This document shows, in pieces, positions 56,338 through 64,000 of a stretch of DNA of 64,000 nucleotides. Within the stretch, counting starts at the first letter, position 1, and each line of letters opens with the position of its first letter. Source of the DNA: Ophiura sarsii (Eukaryota; Echinodermata; Ophiuroidea; Amphilepidida; Ophiuridae); NCBI GenBank assembly GCA_035610835.1, contig CM069452.1:13177753-13241752 (forward strand), given 5' to 3'. A program made the translations under genes and the position numbers. The notes beneath the pieces are model-generated. The model searched no databases. It saw only the letters and a program-made list of their open reading frames with translations, and had not been told where the DNA came from.

Positions 56338-56718
56338 TAAGGCCTCGCCAACTTGATTTTTAGTTTCCCGGAGCCCGCCTGCGCTTCATTTTCATGCCCG
56401 CGTTTGAATTCATTATTGAAATTTTGGAGAAAAAAATACCGTTTTTGCAATGAAAATTGCCAAATTCATGCATTTTGTGTGATGAAATTGTGAAATGTTT
56501 ATTCATTTTGACCAGAATAGCCTTTCTGTAACTTACATATCTAAATTGACCCATTTCATTTTATGATGGTGTGCAGCGGTGTATAACAATTATACGTCTG
56601 ACATCCACATTTGGTATAATAATGAAAGTCGTAAAAATAATGAATAATGAAATGGTTGCCTCCCCTGTTTTGACACAAAATGTTACGGGAAACTAAAGAT
56701 CAAGTTGTCGAGGCCTAA
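56338..56718. mobile_element. Harbinger-like MITE with TAA duplication
   Basis: TAA at 56338-56340 and 56716-56718 flank GGCCTCGCCAACTTGATTTT and its inverse (arms about 30 bp, three mismatches). The 3-bp TWA duplication is characteristic of PIF/Harbinger elements. Confidence 0.85.
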
Positions 56719-56873
56719 ACATGTGCTTTATTGGAAGCAACATTTTGTTATGACTACTGTACTACCTGTAATATAAACAAGCACTTGGTGAATATATTAT
56801 TGCAAAGTCTCACCATTGACTCATCTCATTCAATTCTGAACTGTTTAATTGTTAACTTAAAGCAGGTCCCTAC

Positions 56874-56967
56874 TTAAGCTCAATTCACACTAGACATACA
56901 TTGCAGTGGAAGTAAGGCTGCCGCACCACATCGCATGGCAAATATTGCCTAGTGTGAACGAGCCTTA
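56874..56967. mobile_element. Harbinger-like mini-element with TTA duplication
   Basis: TTA at 56874-56876 and 56965-56967. The ends are AGCTCAATTCACACTAG and the complement of GGCTCGTTCACACTAG. 88 bp. Confidence 0.75.
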
Positions 56968-57867
56968 GAGATTTTGGTTCATCATCAATCATTGTCAATG
57001 GGCAAACAATTTATTTTATACACAAACATATCAATTTCTTGTGTTCAGTTAACCATACATGTATGAATAGAACCCCTACCGATAATAATATTACGACCTT
57101 GTGTGTTTCAACAAACACTATTGTGTAAGCAGTGGATGAATGATTGAATCAACTACAGAAATATATGAATAAATAATACAAATGTACATGTTTATGTGTA
57201 TTTTTTAGCATCAACTTTACAAAATATAATCTACTTGCAGAAATGTCTTGCTTTTCTAAATTCACTGATATTTGGATAATGTTGGCTATACATTTTCTTT
57301 TTCCTTTGCTGGAGAATCTCACGCATGCTACAGTAACTTAGATGGAGAATGGTCTTGTGAGTGGGTGTATGGCAAGCCATGAGGTCAAAATGCATTGCAA
57401 AAAATTAATGTCAGGAAACTGGATGACAGGTTTCAAAGTAAAGAGCAAGGTGCGTCATGCTGCAATTCCCAGTGTAACTATTGTTATTTTAAAATTCTTG
57501 TTTCCATTGTTTCAAACCAGCTCATTGTGTCCTTTGAAGTCATTCAAAACCTTAAAACACTACCATTTTGATATTTTCCTATGGGTGCCCTGTGTCTGTG
57601 TACCCTGTATGCATTGTTATTGTCCAAGTCCTCAATTGCAAACATGCGGTTGTAAGGGTATCTAACAGCAGCTTAGAAATATTTCCCACAATGCATTGCG
57701 ATCATACTATATTATCGCTCAAATCAATGGAGGTGACGTCATTTGAGTTTCAGAAAATGCTGTCAGAATGAGTTTATTGCAGAAATTACACTTTCATTTC
57801 AACTCTTGACATTTGCATTTGGTAAAGGTTTAACTATGTATGGATTTTTCTACTATACTTCATTTAT

Positions 57868-58074
57868 CTATAGTTAATCAGTTTCGAATTGGTGGAAAAA
57901 TATTAGTTTTTTATCTCTCCGCGCGCAGAAGTAATCCAAATGCAATTATGGCCACATAAACGCACGCGTCACACATATGATGCACAGTGCACTTGTTGCC
58001 TTCAGTGCCCACGTCCTTCTGTATTCATTCGCTGCTGTAAGGAGGCTTTGCCAATTTGGAACTGATCAAACTAT
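57868..58074. mobile_element. CTATAGTTTAATCAGTT MITE, copy 2
   Basis: CTATAGTTAATCAGTTTCGA at the left and CCAATTTGGAACTGATCAAA then CTATA at the right. The interior has diverged from copy 1 (52538). Confidence 0.75.
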
Positions 58075-58609
58075 ATAATGATTGATTGCACCTCATGGCG
58101 CATCCATGTGATTGTTATGAGCTGACGCAAGTTTAAAGTACCCATGCAACGTCGGACGAATCTTGACACATGTGTGCAAATACATCACTGATCACTTGAA
58201 TACGCTCTGACATCACTGCATAGATATAGATATATGTGATATAGAAGCATACAAGTACATTGGAACTTCACTAATTATTATCTTAATTGAAGAAGTATCA
58301 TGGTTAATGGCTTTTTGGGTCGTAGCAAGAGCTTGATGATTGAACATTCTATTACATTTTGCAAAGCTTAATACACAGCACTCCCTGTACATAACCATAT
58401 TTACACCCACTTTACTCAGAATTGCAATCCAATAGACATTGTATATTGTATGATGCTTGCATGTCTGCTTAAATATACAATTAATTACAATGGAACACAT
58501 TGAAACACAATACACATGGGTATGACAAGCATGGATGCATTTTCCAATGGATTTTGTACTGAGCTATTATTTCTAAGTGGTGTTTCTTTGCAACAAATTT
58601 CTTTTTAAT

Positions 58610-58796
58610 TACTGTAAAACAACTTAATTTCACTAGAAGATCCATTTCGCCAAATTAAATTGCCGCCAATTAAATCATTTATAATGGTTATAAATTGGAA
58701 GATGATTCAAATTAGTGAAATTAAATTACCGCAAAAAGTTGACTAAATGCTAATTCGCTAAATTAAGTTGCAGTGAAATTAAACTGTTTTACAGTA
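58610..58796. mobile_element. TA-flanked MITE, 183 bp
   Basis: TA (58610-58611, 58795-58796) flanks CTGTAAAACAACTTAATTTC and its inverse. The body is composed of AATTAGCGAAATTA-like words. A decayed inverted relative lies at 23553. Confidence 0.85.
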
Positions 58797-59049
58797 TATT
58801 GCATTTTTTTATATTTACTAAAATTTCTTACTGAACTCCAGATAATGATAATTCCTATTGATGTTGCTGGACATAATTGTATAGCTTTTTTCTTCTGTGC
58901 AATTCTACTCTGCCTTTAAATTGCATCCAAACCTTATGTTCATTGTAATTGTATCTATTATGTTATGTCTGATTTTATTTCAATAGTTTATTTCATTTAG
59001 CATGTACTAAACTGTTATTCCAATCTTGATTAAAATGAAGTATTTTGAC

Positions 59050-60190
59050 ATGTCTTGTTTTGTATTTTGTTACTTGAAAAAACACTACATGATAGAACCA
59101 ACGATGTGATGTACTTTGAAAAGATCCAATTTTATTTAAATATGGAGGATTATCATGTCTTTGGTGTAATAGATCTACGGCACATTTTCTCCTGGCCACA
59201 TTCCGACATACATGTATGTTAATTCAGCCTGTCATGCCCTATATAGTCGCTGTCATAATGCTATTGACGAAATTCAAGCTATTTTATGCGAGTGTGATTT
59301 GTTGTTCCCGGGGCTGCGTTCAAATGCATGATACGCGCGAACAACTATACATGCACACACATGGTGACCAATCATGACACGCAATCATTTGTTTAATGCT
59401 CTGATATGCACAGCGAGGTCACATATACACACTTCAGGGTTCACATACGCACGCATTGGTGCAATTGTCCATTGCATGATGACGCTGACTTTATAGCAGG
59501 CTGTCACCGTCGGAGCTGAATATATATGACAAGTATTTTGTTACTTAAAAATCACCACATGATAGAGCCAACGATGTGATGTTCTTTCTTTGACCAGATC
59601 AAATTGTATTTAAATATGAAGGATTATTATGTCTTTGGTGTAATTGCTTCAATGTTCATATTGTCAGTGTACATCATTCCCAACCATTTGCGTGAAACAT
59701 ATTTATAACCTGAAAATGTTCATCTCGCGCCTTGCGCCTGTGTATGTGTTGCGTGTCATGCCCGTATAAGTCACTGTCATAATGCTCTTATGGATAAAAT
59801 TAAAGTTATTTTACATAAGCCTGATTGGACGTTGTTCCTAGGGCTGCATCCAAATACATGATACACGACACGCGTGGTGAGTGACCAATCAGGACATGCA
59901 GTCATTTGTTTAATGCTTAGGATTCGCACAGTGAGGTCACATATACCAGAGATGCCACATTCCAGGTTTTTGCCTGAATTCAGGTTTTTCACGTACAAAA
60001 GTGTAATGCTAATTTTACTGTTTAGGTTTTTCTTGAGGCACTTCAAGTTTTTTGAACAGTAGTGGCATCTGTGATTTACGCACTACAGGATTTACACAAG
60101 TATGCACACATTGGTGGAATATTGTCCATAGCATGATGACACTGACTTTTATAACAGGCTGTCACCGTCAGAGCTGAATATATATGATTT
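59050..60190 (+). repeat. Tandem duplication of a roughly 0.5-kb segment
   Basis: Unit 1 (about 59060-59530) and unit 2 (about 59531-60187) share GTATTTTGTTACTT, ACGATGTGATGT, TTAAATATG-AGGATTAT, GTCATTTG-type blocks and the final GAGCTGAATATATATGA. They are perhaps 75-85% similar by eye, with a diverged patch at 59170-59220 and an insertion at 59947-60073 in unit 2 only. Confidence 0.85.
59947..60073. mobile_element. 127-bp hAT-like insertion in the second duplicate
   Basis: The ends CAGAGATGCCAC and the complement of CACAGATGCCAC differ at one position. Unit 1 of the duplication lacks it at the matching point, so it is a true insertion. The flanks ATATAC/ATTTAC may be the worn target duplication. 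Confidence 0.75.
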
Positions 60191-60871
60191 CTTCCTCGGG
60201 AGCACAAGGTTTCTGTTTAGATTAGAACATCCTATACTAGCAGGGTAAGAAACTATGCTTGCTGGTGGAAGCTACATTTAACTTCTTGGGGAGCAAACTG
60301 TTGATGGCGCTATAGTTGGAATGGCGGTGACTTTGTCAGCTGCTTAGGCTTAATTGAAGTTTACAATGAATTGTTGGAAACAATCCCGAAAAATTGTGCA
60401 ATTTCAAAATTATGATAAAACTAACGTGCTGGATTACAGGACAGAAATATGAGTAATTCACGTTTCATTGTTTGTTTTATACATGCTGAAATCATTTAGT
60501 TATACCAAAAATGTGCTGTGTGGCACACTTTAAACCTATCAGGCAAGGCGTTTGTGCATGGTCTGGATCTACTAACTTTTTGGAAGAATAAATCATCTTT
60601 ACACTTACAATGAATGAACTCTATAAGGGTAGATCATGGCGTAATAGTATTGTGGTTGAAAGGGTGCATGTAGCAGAATAAATAAAACATGTGATAGATG
60701 AAGATGGCTTGGAATACCCCCTAAGGTCCCGGTCCTTGGTGTGTGATAGCTGAAATCGTAGAACTATTACGTGACCCATCATCATCAGCGGGTCAGTTGC
60801 CTGATGAAGTGTGATGGTTTCACATGCAACATAGCTGTTGTAAAATGTAAGTTCCAGTATTACTCTAACCA

Positions 60872-61461
60872 ATCGAATGAAGGGACCTGAAACGGCTTTA
60901 TTCTTATTGTAATATAATTATGCATGTTGCGGTGTTCAAATATCGTCAGTTGAGCAAGCCTACATAATACATTCATGAATGGGCCCTGGTACAAATCTCA
61001 GTTCAATCACCCTGCATGGCTCGCTGTGTGTCTTGCTCGATACGAATGGAGCCCTTGTAATTCCTGCAGAACTACTACACTCTAGAAATGCAAATTGATA
61101 TCATCAAAGAACATCATTGTCTGAATTATTTTGCTATTGAAATCAATAGGACACAAAAAGTCTACAGTTTAAACGGTTCAGGAAAATTATCACTTGATTT
61201 GTTCTAGCATTTTTTCATACTTTTTAATACATATTAAATTATCAAATTTTTCTCAAATATACCGATTATTGTTAACACTAGAACGCTATTTAATTAACAA
61301 ATCACATATAAATTGTATTCAGTTAGATGCAGGCCTTTTTCGAAAGATTATAGGGCAACCTTTGAGTTCCTTCAATAAAAACACAACCGCAACACTCATG
61401 TTATGTAATTGAATATGATATATAGCGGTACAATAGGCCGTTTCTAGTCCCTTCATTCGAT
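60872..61461. mobile_element. 590-bp element with about 28-bp TIRs
   Basis: ATCGAATGAAGGGACCTGAA (60872) is inverted at the right as GTCCCTTCATTCGAT (61447-61461), continuing to AAACGGC/GCCGTTT. No coding capacity. Confidence 0.75.
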
Positions 61462-61726
61462 AGTCCCTGGTCTAGCTTATCAATTTATCTTCAAACTACT
61501 GGATGACCGATAACATTCATAATTTCCTTGATATATTTCTTGTTTTTGAGAGCCTCTCAGAGGCCAGTCATCATTGCTGCATTGGTGTATGAACCACTGC
61601 AATCAAAGACCAATCCCAGCACAAGCTGTAAATGCTGTATCTATCACTGGAATCTGCTGTGAACTCACTTCACAGAGGTGAACAAAGTTATCTTGCTCAA
61701 TGGTTATGCTTAGTCCAGAACATGAA

Positions 61727-61986
61727 TTAGACCCCATACACACTATAAACCATTTATTTATGCAATGAATATTAGTTGAATAAAGGGAGCGTACACACTT
61801 CCAAATGGCTTCATTCAATTAACATGTATCTTCATTGAAAGAACCTCTTTTGCGCCATTGAATGAAGGTTAGTTTTTGCTTCATTCATTGAAGGGAAGAG
61901 CGTACACACCATACACCTTCATTTCATTAATCATCATTAACGCTTAATTCAATGAAGGGATTTTTGCTAGTGTGTATGGGGTCTTA
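61727..61986. mobile_element. Harbinger-like MITE with TTA duplication
   Basis: TTA at 61727-61729 and 61984-61986 flank GACCCCATACACACTA and its exact inverse. Inside, GAGCGTACACACC and CATTCAATGAAG words recur. 254 bp. Confidence 0.88.
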
Positions 61987-61989
61987 GTG

Positions 61990-64000
61990 ACTTGAATACC
62001 TCACTTAAGGTTCATAACATTTTTTGGAGAAATGCCCTTTTGATCAGCTTTTAATCGGTTGGCTGTGACATTACTGACTGCGTGTACAGCTGGGGTATGT
62101 GGTGACGTCATTCCGTTGCAAATTTGAGTGGAAGCGGAATATGATGAAGATGATATCATGAACAGATCAGGATAATAGATGAGGTCATCAGCTGTCACCT
62201 GGGATGTGTAACCATAGAGTTTATTCAAACTAGATTTCGATTTGGGTTTATCAATTTTTTTAATGAAATGTATAAAAAAACATTGACATTTTATTTGTCG
62301 GGGCCATTATCTTGGAAGATAAATTTATTTCATAAAGTTCTATTGACATTCTGTCTGTATAACAAGTCATGGTTTACATGACTTATCTTCAGCTTTTGCT
62401 CATCTACTTGTTTTTTTTTCTGCTGGTGCTGTTAGTATGACTTATAGCACTCATCGACAGTGACTATTTTAGAGATGATTTATATGGCAGAGCTCTACCC
62501 TACACACCAGATAGACACCACTTTCACAGTAGGACACCTCTCACTCACCCAGACTTAGACAATCATCTACTATTAAACACACACACACCAAGTTGGGTAA
62601 TAATTACAGTGCTGTCATTAATCAGGTTATTTACGATGTCAAATTTACAGCATTCTGAAGCTGTACAATAAGTGAAATTTGTGGAATTCTGGATTGGCTG
62701 TGTATGTGCTATTATCTATAATATTTTCTACAATCATAAACAATGTAAGTTGTTTTTAAATGTAGATGTTTGAGTAGATGAATAACCATTGAAGTTGCAT
62801 AACTTCAATGGTTATTATTTTAGAAGTACAAGGTCACAAGAAATTTGCCCATAGAGTAGAACACAAACTGGCTGGTGGTTAACCACCTTTGGCAGTTATT
62901 CACCACGTTTTAGCCTATAATTTCTAAATGGAACATTTCTGGCCCCTAATATTTTACAGACATATTATGAGAAAAATATGGAGATTCTTCTGATATAAAA
63001 ATATCTTGATGTGATAATAAAATCATAGCCAAAAAAAAGTGATCAGAACATACACTTTTAATCAAAGCGCACACACTATTTGGGTCACATAAATAAAGAA
63101 ACTTATATATTATGATTGCCTGAAGATTCCCCTTTCTCATACCCACCAATAAATGTTACGAGGTCATGTGGGACACAACATTCATGAGGTGGAAGGAGTG
63201 ATCACTTCACATTATAGACTATTTGGCCATCACGAGACAGTGAAGTCACTGCGTATTCTACTAATTGCAGCACATAACGTGTGGGCCTACTCGAAGCGCT
63301 GGCGTATACACATGAGCGTTGAAAGACGGAAGATACATACGCTTGCGTAAAAGCTAGGCTTTTTAAGTTACGTCACTGTCCAGAGGAAGCCAAATAGAGT
63401 ATAGACCTACAAAGGGTTTGAACACTATTTATCACATTGTATTACAAACCAAAGAATTGACCCCAAAATCAGTAAGTAAACACAACGACATGATTTATTG
63501 TTTCTGTAGTAGATTAAATATTCATTCTTCCCACTTGCCTTGAAGCAACGTGAACGACAATATAATGCTGGATGGATAACAAAATGAAGCAATTAAGTAA
63601 GAAGAATAATGAAAATAATATAATAATGTACCATAAATCAATTACCTAGCGTTGTTATGAAACCAAAGAATATGTTAATGTATGAGAGGGTTATAAATGA
63701 TTGGTCCAAATAAAGATAGAGGTCCTAAAGTAAATACAATTCATAAGTTAATGCAATGGAGAGGTAATGGTTGCTTCTTCCTTATAAGGCCAGTCTTAAT
63801 GTTTTGGGTTAAAATATCATGGTATATCTACCATTATATTTTAACATACACAATTTTGACAAAGACCTTAAAAATACACGGTCTCAAGCCGGTCCCTCTC
63901 ACTATCGCGGCAGTAGACCACAGAGGCTGTGTTTACATGGGCAAAGCCGCACCAGAATTACAAGGGCTAATGTATTTGTTAAGTCTTAAGCGCCCAAAAT
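61990..64000. other. Gene-free stretch to the window end
   Basis: No gene recognised on either strand. The only notable structure is the hairpin at 62781-62816. The 60-75-codon open frames (62001-62228 minus, 62946-63149 minus, 63153-63350 plus) have no domain or splice context. Confidence 0.45.
62781..62816. repeat. Perfect 16-bp-arm hairpin
   Basis: AATAACCATTGAAGTT, spacer GCAT, then the exact complement AACTTCAATGGTTATT. Confidence 0.9.

Noticed and set aside
63153..63350. 65-codon plus-strand frame near the window end
   Set aside because: Arg/His-rich without a known motif, no flanking splice signals and no paired exon.

Overview
This is a 64-kb window of AT-rich, intron-bearing animal DNA, about 3% protein-coding. 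The coding exons, their phases and the repeat content point to an invertebrate deuterostome. An ambulacrarian or echinoderm-like genome is my best guess, from the vertebrate-like sequence of both proteins and the dense TTAA, TA and TWA inverted-repeat elements. The species cannot be named from this evidence.

Two real protein-coding genes were found, divergently arranged and 22 kb apart. (1) Minus strand, 8717-18227: a complete seven-exon CFAP161 gene (292 aa), a cilia/flagella axonemal protein. (2) Plus strand, 40659-49539: a complete four-exon GOLPH3 gene (289 aa), the Golgi PI4P effector that sorts glycosyltransferases. All exon junctions were read by hand and have GT-AG ends and compatible phases. 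The two proteins have unrelated jobs (ciliary doublet versus Golgi), so the neighbourhood carries no functional message.

Layout. 1-8.7 kb: a 108-bp minisatellite (1.4-3.3 kb), a degenerate tRNA-like sequence, a 44-bp perfect palindrome and several miniature inverted-repeat elements. 8.7-18.2 kb: CFAP161, its introns loaded with MITEs. 18.2-25.5 kb: TTAA-flanked element families, a TA-flanked 0.87-kb element and a 334-bp AATC microsatellite behind a LINE-like 3' tail. 25.5-37.9 kb: a repeat-only block with two arrays of one 98-bp satellite in opposite orientation, a 1-kb higher-order duplication, two identical MITEs, a row of short hairpins and a 146-bp satellite. 38-40.6 kb: AT-rich intergenic sequence ending in a compact TATA-less GOLPH3 promoter. 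40.6-49.5 kb: GOLPH3, with a 5.5-kb repeat-bearing first intron. 49.5-64 kb: probable 3' UTR and intergenic sequence with Harbinger-like, TA-flanked and hAT-like MITEs and a tandem duplication at 59-60 kb.

Almost every other open frame is under 110 codons, lacks recognisable domains and lies in repeats. The one exception with protein ancestry is a frameshifted non-LTR retrotransposon fragment inside GOLPH3 intron 1. I see no previously undescribed gene system. The most interesting material is structural: the composite satellite block at 25.5-37.9 kb, the TTAA element families (one carrying a tRNA-like Pol III promoter), the hairpin row and the nuclear-receptor-like direct repeats in the first minisatellite.
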